DNA of 64,000 bases from Dicaeum eximium (Eukaryota; Chordata; Aves; Passeriformes; Dicaeidae): contig VWZP01001590.1 of the NCBI GenBank assembly GCA_013396995.1, positions 124,001 through 188,000 on the forward strand, written 5' to 3'. The position numbers and the translations under genes are program-made. Below are positions 27,216 through 40,105 of this stretch, one piece after another; the stretch's first letter is position 1; the number at the start of each line of letters is the position of its first letter. Below the pieces are notes generated by a model. That model did not search any database. It was not told where the DNA came from and worked only from the letters and a program-made list of their open reading frames with translations.

Positions 27216-27560
27216 TATCTGGGACCTCTGCCCTTGGCTCAGAAGGGCCTGCATTTGAGCTCAGGCCCCTTGCTATCAGTCCTTGCCTGTGCTGCATTAT
27301 AAATATGGCTGTGCCTGACTTTTTCTTTGCTAATCCTGTGAGTGCTTTCTGATTTGAATTTGCGGCTTGGCCTCAGACCTGTCTCGGCATTATGACTGCT
27401 TCTGCGCAATTTGTTACTTTGTCATTCAACAAGCAGTGGAATCCGTGAATCCTGGTCTAATATGGATCCTCATGCTACAACTACTCTCCTGCACCCAGCC
27501 CATCCTTCACTCAGAAAGCAGCAAAGCTGCCTTCACTGTGTCTACAAGAGCTCACTTATA
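27216..27560 (+). repeat. Unclassified promoter-like block, possibly an old LTR
   Basis: This moderately GC-rich segment stands out from its flanks. It carries a good TATA box (TATAAATA at 27,298-27,305) preceded by short GC-rich motifs (GGGCCTG, CAGGCCCC). That layout is typical of an LTR or a small promoter, and it feels like a dispersed amniote repeat, but I cannot name a family. No target-site duplication was found. A single-copy promoter is the alternative. Confidence 0.3.
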
Positions 27561-30500
27561 GGAAAAGCCTGAGCTCCCAACACACATTACCTCCCCATCT
27601 CCCCACGCCTCCAAATCTCGGATGGTGTGTAGTTTTCAGCTTTTTTCTCTGTTGAAATGAGTAAATGGGAAGTAATGACCAAAGCAGATGGACCTGTGAT
27701 AGAGGCCATTTAAACTCTGGCCATTTACTGAAGAAATCCATTAACAGACCACCATAACTTTTGTCAATGGTAAATGAGCAATAAAGTCTATAGTGCAGAC
27801 TGTCAGCTTCTCAACTAAGAATCTAGCTGGCATCAGCCAGTACCAAGTCATGCTTGTTTTGTCAAGCAAGAAAAACCATTGGAGCAGCTTGTGCTCCACT
27901 ACTGATGGAGAATTTATAATCAGTGTTATGACAACTCAGTGATGTGCACCATTAACAAAGTGTATTGATTTTGTCTCGAATTCCTCCAGAATTATACATT
28001 TATGAGTTATTTTCTTGTCTTGCAGAGAAACTTCAGTCCAGCTCAAAGCATAGCAAAGATAAATTAAATTTGTTAGGATTATTAGTCTATTTTGCTGTCA
28101 GGATGCCATGTAATTTTTGCTCAACAACACAGACTAAACAAGCACCTTTATATTACTCTTCTGAAACACCAGCAAAGACTTACCCAACTTGTTCAAATGC
28201 TTACATAGTAGAAGACAGAACTTCTGCATGTTCAGAGTATTCAGGGAAGATAAAATTAGCAAAACAAGAAATCAAACATCACATTTTTGATCTGATTTGT
28301 CTTCTATGACACATATAAAGAAAATAAATACTACTTCACACGTCTCTAAATCTTTTCAGTGTTAACTGTACAATACCTCATGTATTTGGGTAAATGTGGC
28401 TACAAAACACTATCTCCAGATATTTCCACCTCATTCAGGAAAGGTAAAGTAACACATAAAGTCTGGTCACTTGTAACTGCGACTTTCACCAATGCAAAAT
28501 GGAGCTGCACTACATTTGTTCAGGACGTTTTAGATTTCACGCTTTAAACAGTTTTACAGATGGAACAGTTTGGAATGAAGTTTCCATATTGTGATAGAAG
28601 AATTAAGGAAGATTTAAATACTTGTAATGGGCTTAGTGGTGGGGCTTGTAAAATTATAGCAGTCTATGCTGAACCTGGTCCAGTTCTAGTGGAGAAAGTA
28701 TGTTCCCCTGAAAAGACAATTTTATCTGAAGTGGCATTTGAAAAAGTGAAATTTCAATTCTACCAAGCTGATATATTGCAATGTCCTGTAAATGTTCTCC
28801 TTGTTTCACGACTCATCAGCTAACACTGGATTTCAGGCTGCTTACTAAAAACACTAATCATTACTTCATTTAAAAACATTAGATCCATTTCAAATATATG
28901 GCATATATTTTAAACACCAAAATGATCCAATGAGCATCATTTCAGGGCTAAGAGGGCTCTGTTAATTTGAAAAACACAGTGCAAATCAAGATTTGAAAAC
29001 AATATCACAACTTTATTTAGCCTCTCTAGATCTAACCAAGGAAAACATTTTCTTTAGTCCCTGTAAAAAATCGTGAAAATACCTACTAGGAAGATATTAT
29101 TTATTTGATAGAAACATTCAGAACAGATCTTTAAGCGCTGACATGCCTCATTCCTACACAAATTGACAGCTGACTGAGAGTTTATTGCCTGGTTATCACA
29201 TGAAGTCAAATTCTAACTCTGAATAATACTGAATTTGCACAGCTGGAACTGCTCTCTGAACTACCTCACGTAATTGATTAAACCTGAATCACTGTTACGG
29301 GAATGTTTTACAATGTAGAAGCATTTCTGCTTGTTCAGTGTAGCCAACAAACGTACCTTCTGTAGGAGCATACAGGTCAGGGATGCCAGCCGGATGAGCC
29401 AAAAATCACATTTGCATCCAGGCAGCCAAGCACAGGATTTGTTTCCTCAGGTGGTTTATGAGATTCAGTCTTGATAAAGTGACAACCTTCAAGAGGACTG
29501 ATTTGAACAGAACGGAGACTCCAGCACACAGCTCCAACATTAAATCTATACGCTCGCAGCCACTTTCTGAACGCAGCAGAAATAAAACCAGCATGGCTCG
29601 CTCAAAGCACGCTGTACTCAGTCCAGGGACGAGTAACTTCCCACTTCTGCTGTTCATTCAGCCTTAATTAAGGTATCCAAAGAGTTTGGAGGGTGAGGGA
29701 GAGCGCTGCTCCAGGCCGTACAGGGCGGGCTGCCTGGGCTTGCGCAGCCTCGCTGTGCTGGGGAACTTCTCCTCGCATCCTTGGGACTTTGCCGTCCTCT
29801 GGCTGTGTCCAGTGCCCATAGCCAAGGTCTTTTTTTGTCTCAGGCTATCTGAAGGGCACCCTCTTCTGTCCAGCACCCAAACTGCAGCAGCGCAGTGATT
29901 TCCCCAGATGTTTCTTGATTCTACGAAGGAAAACTGCAGTACTGAGATTTTTCTGTAAGATTAGTAAATACTGTGACTCAGCCCGCTCCATTATGGATGG
30001 AAGACTGTTCTGCATATGTTAATGAAGACAACAGGTGTTAAGGAAAACGAAAATATTACAGGTAAAGCAGGAAAGTTTACAAAGGGTAGGATTGATAGAA
30101 AGAACTATTTTTCCAGTGGAAATACAGACAGCTGAATTATAAAGACTACAATGAATGTTATTGACCGCATAATTCTCTGATGAGCTGTCCTTGTGGACTA
30201 AAAATGCAAAAAGTTTAGTGGGCTGGGGGTGGGGAGGAGGGGTGTGTTTCAAACTCCAAGCTTTAATCAGAGAAGTCCAGGATGAGGAATTGCCACGTCA
30301 ACTTCCAAAACAGGTTATTTTGCTTGGTTATGTAAAAATTTTAGAGAGGAATTGTCTGTCCCAGTTCATACCCATCCCATTCCTATGGGTATGTATTTAT
30401 TTAATCGAAATAAACAAAATGTTTAATTTAATTCATTTTCAGGTGATTTTAAAGTGGCTATCCTAAAGAAACAAGGCTTCTGTGGCTGTCCTGTATCTCC

Positions 30501-32246
30501 ACTGACTCCTGATAATGATGGCAACCACTGGCCCATTTCAGACCAATCTGGCAGAATGGACAGAGATCTCAAACACAGTAAGTTCTAGCAAATTTTCTGA
30601 TAATCAGCAGCTGGATAGAAGAGCCTAATAGAAAGGGGCACCTTAATTAGTGCCCCCACTCAGCCTGAGTCCAGAGTCTGGTTAGATCACAATCAGCCAA
30701 GCCATGTGTGATCCCACGTCCCCAGTGACTGCAAAGGAAGAGGAGAGAGAATGAAGGGGAGGTGAGAGGAGATGTAGAGGAGAACAAAGGTGCATGACCA
30801 CACAGCTGTGAAATACAAATCACCAGGAAAGGAGATTCCATTAGGTCAGCTAACAGATGAACCTAATTTCTCACTCCCTTATGCCTCATAGTGGTTTAGA
30901 GTAATGTTATTTGGATTGACTTTGGCAGCAGGTAACTAGAAGATCAAAATGCTGTCTGTCCATCTGTTGTGTCAATTGCTGTAATTTCTTCCCCTATGTG
31001 TTGTTTATATCATGTTTAGATGTTATTTAGATTTTTTTTATCAATAAACATGGCAATAACTACAGGGCATACAGATCCTTGACAATGTGAAGGGGGAAAA
31101 TAAAGCTAAAATTATGTGTTTGGTAATGCTTAGTGAATTAAGAGATGGCTCTTCTAAACATAGGGGTTTTCTGAATTGCTTGAGTGCTGTATAAGAGCTG
31201 CTAGGAGAAAAAAAAAAAAAGTGGGTTTTATCAACTCCGGTATTTTTCACCTTTTAGGAGAGAATAAACCTAGAGAGCATTAAATATTTTTCACTGATCA
31301 AGTCATGCCAGTTTCAAATTTTTTATTGGAAAACAAGGTGACCTTTATCTTCATGTCACATATAAATGCACCAAGTCAGTCATGGTCGTGGAAAAGGATT
31401 TTACAGACTTTACAATTTCAAGATTTCATAACATATCTCTTAATAAGAAACAAGCTGCCTGTATTAAAAAGAGATGCACTGACATGCAAATGCATAATCA
31501 AGCACTGACCTGACTGAATTTTTATCATACTTCATTGCTATATCCTTTGTTATTTTAGATCAGGTCTAAAATATCATACTCCTTGGATGGGGTATGAAAC
31601 AGGATATAGCTCTTTTGATCTTGCAATATTTCCTTTTATTACAGACACCTAATCACATGGTTACATTCAGATTTCTTGGGAGGATAAAGAAAAGTTCCCT
31701 ATGTTTTTCACAATTATAGGAATTTAAACATTTCCATTAAATCTATTTTTTTTTTGCAGAGTTTTTCTTAAGAGTAGTAGTTAAAAATAAATATTTTTAA
31801 ATAATTTCAGAATCAGTAATTCTACCCTTATGCTTATAAAGAAAATTTCTACAATGTGGAAATGTTCTTTCTAAATTTTAAAGTCAGGAATTGATAAAAA
31901 TGTGTATTGTATCTAAAGTAGCAAAGATAAAGTCTCCTTGCTGCCAGAGCTTATATACACCAACCAGCCTTGGATGAACTTAAATGATGCACAAAACTGT
32001 GTTTAGGACCTGAGGGGTGCTGAAGGGGGACAAGGTGAATATTCCTCTGTTTGTGAATGAGCTTCTGAACACACGGGGTACTGAACCCAGAGACACACCA
32101 GGAGGCAGACTAGGAAAATTTGGATGCCGTTAACGAATGGAATAATAAATTGGAATTAAATGTTGCAGTCATTGCAACATGCAAATACTCTGTCATGCTG
32201 CTGAGAAGCAATAAGAAGAATCTGCACAATGAGCTGAGCTGGAAAT
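27561..32246. other. AT-rich non-coding DNA, no gene seen
   Basis: Short frames at 27,965-28,309 and 28,560-28,823 lack recognisable domains and flanking splice signals. A GC-richer patch at about 29,690-29,900 is open on both strands and has few CpGs. No transposable element was recognised. Confidence 0.5.
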
Positions 32247-32353
32247 ACACAAAAAAACCCAAACCAAACCAAACTAAACCAAAACAACAACAACAACAAA
32301 AAAAAAAACCACCCACGAAAAAACCCCAAACAAACAAACAAAAAAAAAACCAA
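32247..32353. repeat. A-rich low-complexity tract with (AAACC)n and (CAA)n
   Basis: About 100 bases consist almost entirely of A and C on the plus strand, in the order AAACC-type units, (CAA)n, an A-run and CAAA units. Phe/Gly/Leu-rich frames on the minus strand only translate this tract. Confidence 0.9.
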
Positions 32354-32935
32354 TCAGAAAACTGTCAGCCACTCAAACTATGAGGCAAAATGTGCATAGC
32401 TGTGAAAAAGGCAAGTATCACAAAGAATGTAAAAGAGAAGTGTTTCTGGTAAATACCTGAATACTGCTATTTTAAAAATGATGAATTCTCACTTCCAATG
32501 CCATGTACCCTCTGTGCACTCTTCAGAAGAGATGAATTCACATCGGACCACAGCTATTTGGATGACAAAAGAGAGTGCAGAACCCCTCTCTGACATGTGA
32601 CTGAAAGAGTGCTGTTTACCTTAGTCTGCAAAAATAAAGGGAAAATGACCATACAGAAATCAGCTGGTAAATGACATTTTGGAGAAAGATACCCAGCCTA
32701 AAGGACAGGGGTTTTTATATGAAATGTAAGATGGTATAAATGGATTATGAGCACATTTAACCTAGCAATCATAAAAATACTTTTAATCTTTGAAGGCTCT
32801 GAAGAGCTTTTCATTGGGAGTAATGGCAACGAAAGATAATTTCAAGATGAAGAATAGTAAATCTGCAAATCACGGGATAATATATGCGGTGTGACCTGCA
32901 TTAGGCATAGCCTAATGTCAGGTCTATGTACATAT

Positions 32936-33560
32936 TGTGTGGAAAATCACTCTATGAAAAGCCGGTGTCCACAAAGGAGACAGAGGAGTCCTGCAACTTT
33001 ATTCGAATAAAGGGAGAGTGTCCACTGGGGCTTCTTTCTCAAGGTTTTGGAGGACCCAGAAGCATCATTTTATCCTGAACTCCTGCTCACATGTTGCCCT
33101 TTCCTTTCCCTATTGGCTGAGGTACTAGAAAGGTACAACTGTCCCGAACCGCCTGCCACATATTGCCCCCTTGAGGATGTCATTTTCCTCCAAAATGTGG
33201 AAATTCAGGCTGTTATGTGGATCCTGCAATAGGCTGTGCTGACTCATTTGACTGTTACTCTGAAGTTCAGGAGTCAAACTGGCTGGGCTCTGTAGCCAGT
33301 TGTGTGGCTTGAGATTGGTAGAGACATTAACACCCATTTCAAAGACATTAACACCCATTTCTCCTAAAGACCTTTACTATTTTTGTATTGTTTGTAAGAC
33401 ATTAGCACCCATCTTTCCTATCAATATCAGCATCCTCAGAAAAACAGGAGCTGTGACTGGTACAGGAGTGCTGTAGAAAGCTCTGAAACATATTTTGGAA
33501 ATCCAGGTATCACCACGATCTATTATTATACTGCTGCTTATTCTAGTCGAAATCTCTGGC
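32936..33560 (-). mobile_element. Solo or partial ERV LTR (ERVL-like), ends uncertain
   Basis: The sequence from about 32,966 (TGTCCACAAAGGAGACAG) matches my recollection of a dispersed songbird LTR family. It contains a perfect 16-bp palindrome, CTTTATTCGAATAAAG, at 32,997-33,012, so an AATAAA signal can be read on either strand. I favour minus orientation, with the U5 end on the left. A 20-bp unit (AGACATTAACACCCATTTC) is tandemly duplicated at 33,323-33,362, and a third diverged copy lies at 33,397. No gag, pol or env remnant adjoins it and no target-site duplication was found, so both boundaries are approximate. Confidence 0.55.
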
Positions 33561-34899
33561 AAAGTCAGTCTTATGTCACAGTGATGTATTTACTTCCAAA
33601 CTGAAAGACTGAGTTACCTCTGAGCTATCAAAGTTCCTATTTTCTTAACACTCCTCCCATCTTGCATTTTTAAAATTCTCATTTACTTCGTTTCTGGACA
33701 TGTCATCTTCAGTTTTAAGCTTTCTTGTGAAAGGGCAGTATTTCACAGTGATCTTATTTTACCTCCAGAATTTTTTTTTACTTCAAAAATTTTCAGAATA
33801 ATTCCTCATAGCTTTTTATATTTGTCATTATCAGCGTGGCTTAGTGGAGTCATATAGTCTCTTCTGTGTAAAATTATGGACTATATTTGTGCAGAAATAT
33901 AAAGCAGAGATTCAAAGTTTTCTTTTAGTGCCACTGCTCTAATTGCTCCAAGGACAACTTTATAGTATCTGCAATCCCAGTAGGCAACAGCACAGGAAGA
34001 AAAGCCATAGCAGCTTTGTTTTTCAAAACCTGCCATGTATTGTAAGCAGTGATGACTTCAGAAACAGAATATCAAAAGACACACACAGTGTTTCCCTTCA
34101 TTAAACAAGCATTTGGTTTTAAAGAATGTATTGGCTGCCAACTACAAATATACTGTTTTCTAGATCAAAGAGTCTCTGTGAGGTACAAAATCACTGACGG
34201 TGGTTGTCATCACAGTACTGGATACACATATTCTTTCAGGAGACTTTAAACAGGTGCAGCCAAATGTATAACCAGGCAGCAGAAGCTGACCAGCTTGGTA
34301 AGAAAAATTAACCTGTCTGAGCTCCATGCTGCTGCCACTGGGATATTTGCAATACCTGTGCATATACACGTATAAGTAGGTGATTTATGAAACCACTGCA
34401 CTGCGGTGTGCAGCATAAATATATCTGCAGATTTGGAAGAAGGAAAGGGAGTAGATGGTGATGCTGAAAATGCCTCATTGGATTTCAGGCAAGCAGCTGG
34501 GATGCTGACTTAGCACAACAGTTGAAGAACAAAATGGAGGTTATCCATCCTGCACCATCCCTGCAGGAGGACAGGCAGTGAGGTCTGGGACTGAGGAAGA
34601 AAATGTAAGGAAAATCTGGGAGGATTTTAAGGGAAGACAAAACTGCTAAGGTCTCTGTTGCCCCACGGTTATCAACTCTCTTTGAAACAAGACTAGAAAT
34701 GGCCAATCTAATGGATGACCAGTATTCTGCTGACAAGGAGATTGAGTTCAGGATTGTCAGTTTGACTTGGCAGAAGTTTCTACAATTAGCATAGAAGTTA
34801 CTGCTTTGCTGATGGCCTCTGTAGATGTCAGCAATGACATTTCTTTTTATTCAATATGCATGGATAAAACCACAGACAATGGAACATTTAAAAAAAAGT
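33561..34899. other. AT-rich non-coding DNA, no gene seen
   Basis: There are no recognisable genes or repeats. A stretch of about 55 codons without stops near 34,610-34,790 on the plus strand contains AKVSVAPRLSTLFETRLEMA but has no homologue I know. Confidence 0.5.
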
Positions 34900-34977
34900 A
34901 AAATGTCTTCAACACAAAAAAAAAAAGGCATTGTACAGCAAAATGTCTTCAACACAAAGAAAAGTCATTGTACAATG
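34900..34977. repeat. 40-bp tandem duplication
   Basis: AAAATGTCTTCAACACAAA starts at 34,900 and again at 34,940. Each copy is followed by an A-rich stretch and by (G)GCATTGTACA or GTCATTGTACA. The copies differ at only a few positions. Confidence 0.85.
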
Positions 34978-37883
34978 TTTAAAATGCCAGGATTAGGACT
35001 GTGATGCCTTATTTCCACTTGTTGTGAGTATCCTTTTCACTGTTAATTTGTGTATCAGTCAACATCATGGCTGGTTGCTCTTTGACACTTGGCATCTGGA
35101 AGGTTTTAAGTTGCAAACCTGAGGTGACACAACTGAGATTTCTGAAAGGTGTAAGATTGTGTTCATAGTTAGGTTACAAATTGATTCTCAGAAGCAAACT
35201 GACTGACAGATTAATGTAAACTCAGTAAAAACAGAGGGCTGAATTAACAACCAAAATATTAAAAACTATATCATCATGCACACACATAAGATGGCTAAAA
35301 GCAATTGCTCTGTTATAACACGAGCAAAGCTTTGTGTAATTTTTTGTGCTCGACTTGTAATTTTTTGCAATACTTGTAATGTTCTTTCAACAATATTTGC
35401 AAGCTTCATAAGCTTAAGACAATGAAAGGTACTAAAGAATTACAAAATAGTGTTATAATGTTAGGCTGAAGTACAGCAACATAATTCAATCTCGTTCGGG
35501 ACATATCCATTAGGATGAGAAATAGAGTATAGAGTTTTAGGTTATCCAGTTATGCCAAGAGTTATAATTATACAAATTACATTTCCTTGAACAAAGCAGA
35601 GATCAATCTTTGATTGCCTAAGCAAAAGAGAGTAACAGGTCAGTTGGGATATAGTGAACAACTATCTATTTGTAGTATGAATAACATTAGGAATTTTCAG
35701 TACTATAGGAGATTAATAAGAATTATTTACATTTTCAGGTGTGCTGCAGTCTGGCTATATTGTCTGATATTACTGTACACTTTAAGCCAGATGTTACAGA
35801 TTTATTCCCATACTGTATTTTAAAATTTTTATGCTTTGACAGCCATAGCTGGAACTCTGAACCGATGCTGAGATTTTGATCTCTTTTTTGCAGAAGACCA
35901 TAGTTTTACTATGTATTTGTACTATGAAACAGTGGTGCTTCCCTGATACTACAGCAATATAAGTAAACTAATAGATACCACCAGAAAAAGCAAAATACGG
36001 TAAATCACTGTTACACTTAATCACTCACTAAAGTTTAAGGAATTTAATCTGTTGGATTTTCTAAGGATTATAGAAATAGGGGTTTTTTCAAAGAATTAAA
36101 AAATCATCAAGTATTGAGACTAGTAATTTTCAATGGGATTCTATTGGTATAAATTAGATGATCATCAGTATATAAACATTTATCCTTGGTTTACTAACAT
36201 AAATATTTACAGTATTGCAATTTAAAATAATATCTATATTTTACAAGTGAAAAGAGAAAGAGCAAGTAATTTGCCCCAGCAATCAAACAAATCCTACATC
36301 AGAAGTACAGAAGCTCAGCTGCTGCAAAGAATATGCAAAATGCAAGCATGGAGATATATATATATGAACATTCTGCTCTATGTAGGAGTATATTATCTAT
36401 ATTCATTCAGAACATCAGAAGCATTTTTAATCTCAGTTTGAATCCTTGCACTAAATCATTACTGTAATAAAAATTAAATTTCTGTTTTAATTTATGTTGA
36501 AAAAATTGCTTGAAAGAGGACTCACTCATAGGGGTTGAAAAATACTGTATTAACAGTATTCAGATATATATATAACAGATATATAACTGTATAACAGTTG
36601 TTCAGATTATAACTATACATACACTGTGCTTAAAACCTTGGTTTGTGAAGCTTTTTTGTTTTCTTTTTCTTTGAAACAAATTTTTAAGCAAACCACCATG
36701 CAATTTTTAAGCAACTCACCGTGCGAGTTGGTGTCAAGAGTGAAGAGAAGCATTATTTGGTTTTGAATACATGAGCCAGTGAAGAAATACATATAATTCT
36801 TTCAAATGAAGTGATTTGTGAACATCCACAAATTTAGGGAAGTCAAAACATGAGTGTCAGTTTGAATAGCAAGGAAAGACATTGGAAGGGCTGAAAGAAC
36901 CAAGGAGCAAATGAAAATTAGCACAGATGTGGAAAGCTAAGAGGAGTTGGCTGGATCAAGTCAACAGAAATAAAACTGGGAATCAAGTGCTATAACAATA
37001 AGCCATTTAGGAAAATAAGTAAGAGCCATTGTGAGAAAAGTCACAGAAAGAAAACAATTTAAATTACAAAATTAAAATCTGCATTTTCTTATGTACTTTT
37101 TAACAGCACCCAAGAGGCAAAACATGTTAATACAGAATATATTTTGGATTTAGCTCATTGTCAAAATTATTTATGAGACAAAGATCAGATACTAAGGGTG
37201 AATAAATAGTAAAGCAAGGTCTTACAGCATTGGAGGCAGAAAGGGATGTGTGGACCTGCACAAGAAAATATTGCAGTGATGAATGAATGCAGATACATTC
37301 TGTTCTATTTTAGTATGCATTCAGTTCTATGATAAATATGAGTTTCAAAATGCAGCAAATTGCAGACATAAATGATAAGCAAAGAAGCATTGCCGTATGA
37401 AGATTTTACATTTATCTGAAGAAGCAAACTGCAAATTCAACATTAAAATTCTCTGTATTTCATTAATATATCTCCATCAGCTATGGAAAAAGAATTATCA
37501 TGCCACACCTTAAAATGCATACTTTAATGCTATTTTTATATCATATATAAATTAACTCCATTCTACTGCTACCTCATTTTATGATATCCCAGTTAACAGC
37601 CAAATCTTTCAGATCATGGACATGCCCAACTGTGGGCAGTTATTTAGCAAATGGAAAATACCAAATAGCCACATATTCCAAATACATAATTATTTTAAGC
37701 ACCTCTTTTTTAGGTGGAGAGATTTGATTTACAGTGTGGTCAACTACTTATGTACAAAAGACAGGTGTGCACAGCAGCTAAGGAATATGATTGTCATGTT
37801 TACCAGTAGCCTGGGTTTGAATTACCCATAACTGTGCAGTTGCAATAGCACAGACTTCTCCCTCATGAAGCAGAAGATATCTA
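34978..37883. other. AT-rich non-coding DNA, no gene seen
   Basis: This is very AT-rich DNA with (TA)n runs near 36,353 and 36,566. No gene or transposable element was recognised. Confidence 0.55.
36541..36599. repeat. AT-rich inverted-repeat cluster
   Basis: AATACTGT-ATTA-ACAGTATT (36,541-36,560) is a perfect 8-bp stem with a 4-nt loop. After a (TA)n run, AACTGT-ATA-ACAGTT (36,585-36,599) forms a 6-bp stem. The two stems share the CTGT/ACAG core. Confidence 0.8.
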
Positions 37884-38045
37884 TGCCCTGGTTTAATCCT
37901 ATCCAGCACCTAAGTACCTTGCAGTTGGTTGCTTACTTCCTGCTTCCCTCCCCTGGTGTGACAGAGTGGAGAATCAGAAGAAAAAGACAAAAATTGTGGG
38001 TTGAGATTAATAGCAACAGTTTAATAATTTAAATTAAATATAGTG

Positions 38046-38134
<89 letters not shown>

Positions 38135-38530
38135 GGATCATGATTATGATAATGATTAAAAGGGAAATGGAAAAAAGAGAGGAACAAAACCCAAGACAGA
38201 CAAGTGATGCAGCATTGAATTGCTCACCACCTGTTGACTGATGTTCAGCCTGTCCCCAAGCAGTGATCAGCCTCTCACAGCTAACTCCTCCCAGTTTATA
38301 CACTGACCATGATATTCTGTGGTGTGGAATATCCCTTTGGCCAGTTTGGATCAGCTGTTCTGGCTGTGCTCCCTTCCAGCTTCTTGTGCACCTCCCACTG
38401 GCAGAGCACGAGACATTGGAAAGGCCTTTGACTTGGACTAAGCACTGCTTAACAACAACTTAACAACATCCGTGTGTTACCAACATTATTCTCATCCTCA
38501 ATCCAAAATACAGCTCTGTATTTGAGAGCA
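37884..38530 (-). mobile_element. Avian ERV LTR (ERVL-like), minus orientation, with embedded (ATG)n
   Basis: From TGCCCTGGTTTAATCC at 37,884 rightward the sequence follows, in reverse, an LTR family common in bird genomes. Landmarks are GGGTTGAGAT (about 37,998), AAACCCAAGACAGACAAGTG (about 38,188), GGAATATCCCTTTGGCCAGT (about 38,325) and AATCCAAAATACAGC (about 38,500). Read on the minus strand it has a TATA-like TATAAACTGG and then the expected T-rich R/U5 region. The U3 end on the right is degenerate or truncated near 38,530, and no target-site duplication was found. The His/Ile-rich minus-strand frame comes from the microsatellite, not from a viral gene. Confidence 0.75.
38048..38134. repeat. 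(ATG)n trinucleotide microsatellite inside an LTR
   Basis: About 28 GAT/ATG units are interrupted once, at ATGATTGATG. The tract lies where this LTR family usually has a short AAT-type run, so it probably expanded from the element's own sequence. Confidence 0.95.
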
Positions 38531-39858
38531 GTGGGTAACTAATCTAGTATGCTGACTTCTGCTGCACTCACAAGTTTCTATGATCTCTAGATATGCCTTC
38601 AGAAAAACCCAAGGGTCTCTAAGGGGAGGTACCTGAGAAGACCTAGAAGAACTTGTGAGTGGCATGAGTGAGAATGATGAAAGGCTAATTTGTAGTTCAT
38701 GTTCTAAATGCTCCACTTATTCTACCCTCTGATGTTACCCATCAGACTTAACAGAATTTTTACATTTACAGTTTGCTTTTCAGGTGTGTAAATTCTGCTT
38801 GGAGAAAAGCTTGTAACATTAAAGCTCCACTAAGTGATCCCTTAAGGAAAACTCTGAAGAGTCTGTAAAGAAACAGAAAGGATAAATTTACTCTGAGCTA
38901 AAAATACAAACTCACTATGTAGCCTGGTGTACAATGTTAACTTCAAGTAGTGGAAGAGGGAAAATAAAATCTCCAGGACAACTGTATTTATAGACTGGGA
39001 CTTCTATTCAGAAGAACACACAGTAAAACAACCTTGAAGAATTGTCTACCTTTGAATTTCTAAGTAGAAAACCTTACAAAGATATAGAAACTCCTCCAAT
39101 AGTAGGAGGATGAAGTAGTTTAGACACCTCCCTAATCAAAAGTTGATATTGGTTAAATTGTTCAAAATTAATAATAATTTTTAAAAAAACTTATGGTACA
39201 TGTTAAATGAACCATTACAAGAGGGCACGTAGTCTAATGGAATGAATAGTCTGCCTTATAGCCAACACTACATATGACAAACAAATCTATAACCAACCTT
39301 ATTCCATGTTACACCAGCTACAAAGGTGGACATACACTCTTGTTTTTAGGAAACTTATTATCAAATTAAAGAAAAACCTTCTTTAAAGGAGTTTGGCAAA
39401 GCACATAGGGAGAAATAACTAAGTATTTAATCTTTCCAGATATAGTACAGCATGAAGACTCATTATGAAAAGGATACAATTAATTCCTTTCTTTAAATTT
39501 AAATATAAAAGAAAGGTATTATATTTGGAAAGGAACAGTATAAATTTCAGAATAAACCTCAGGAAAAAAAAAGACAAGTGATTCAACTGGATGTTATGTA
39601 AAAAAAGCAAGGACAGTAAGGTCATCTAGGAGATGAAAACATTCCTAAACATGTCTCAACAAAATTACTGATAAGATGAATATTCTTACAAGGTGATAAT
39701 TTCACTCAGGATTCTTTGTTCACAGAAGTAAAAAAACCTAACTTGTTTTTCTTTTAGTTATACGGGTCTTGCTATTTTACACGGTTTGGCTCTGTAGTGT
39801 CCTATTGTTTCAACCAGTGTTTAGATGAAGTTTACTTCTATTTCCAATGTATTCACAT
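38531..39858. other. AT-rich non-coding DNA, no gene seen
   Basis: I recognise no gene, RNA or repeat here. Confidence 0.55.
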
Positions 39859-40105
39859 AAACACAGACTCATAGAAGAGTTGAGGTTGGAAAGGATGGCT
39901 TGAGGTCATCTGGTCTATCCTCCATGCTCAAACACGGCCACTCTGAAGAAGTTACCCTGGGCCATGTCCAGATGGTTTTTTACTATGTATCTCCAAGAAT
40001 GAAGACTCCACAATGTCTCTGGGCAACCTGTGCCAGTGTTCAGCCACCCACACAGTAAAAAGTGTTTTCCTGATATTCAGAAAGAAAAGACTTTTCTCCT
40101 CAGGC
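39859..40105 (-). mobile_element. CR1 LINE, 3' end (minus strand)
   Basis: Read on the minus strand this ends ...CTTTCCAACCTCAACTCTTCTATGAGTCTGTG, the hallmark CR1 3' end with its ATTCTATG-type octamers. Upstream of that are the usual landmarks: GGTGGCTGAACACTGGCACAGGTTGCCCAGAGAC and the GATGACCTCAAG segment. It encodes the last part of ORF2 plus the 3' UTR, with stops, and is dead. A 5'-truncated CR1 with an internal LTR insertion explains it together with the fragment at 40,456-40,560. Confidence 0.9.

Noticed and set aside
38034..38303. Ile/His-rich minus-strand frame
   Set aside because: It is a translation of the (ATG)n microsatellite inside an LTR.
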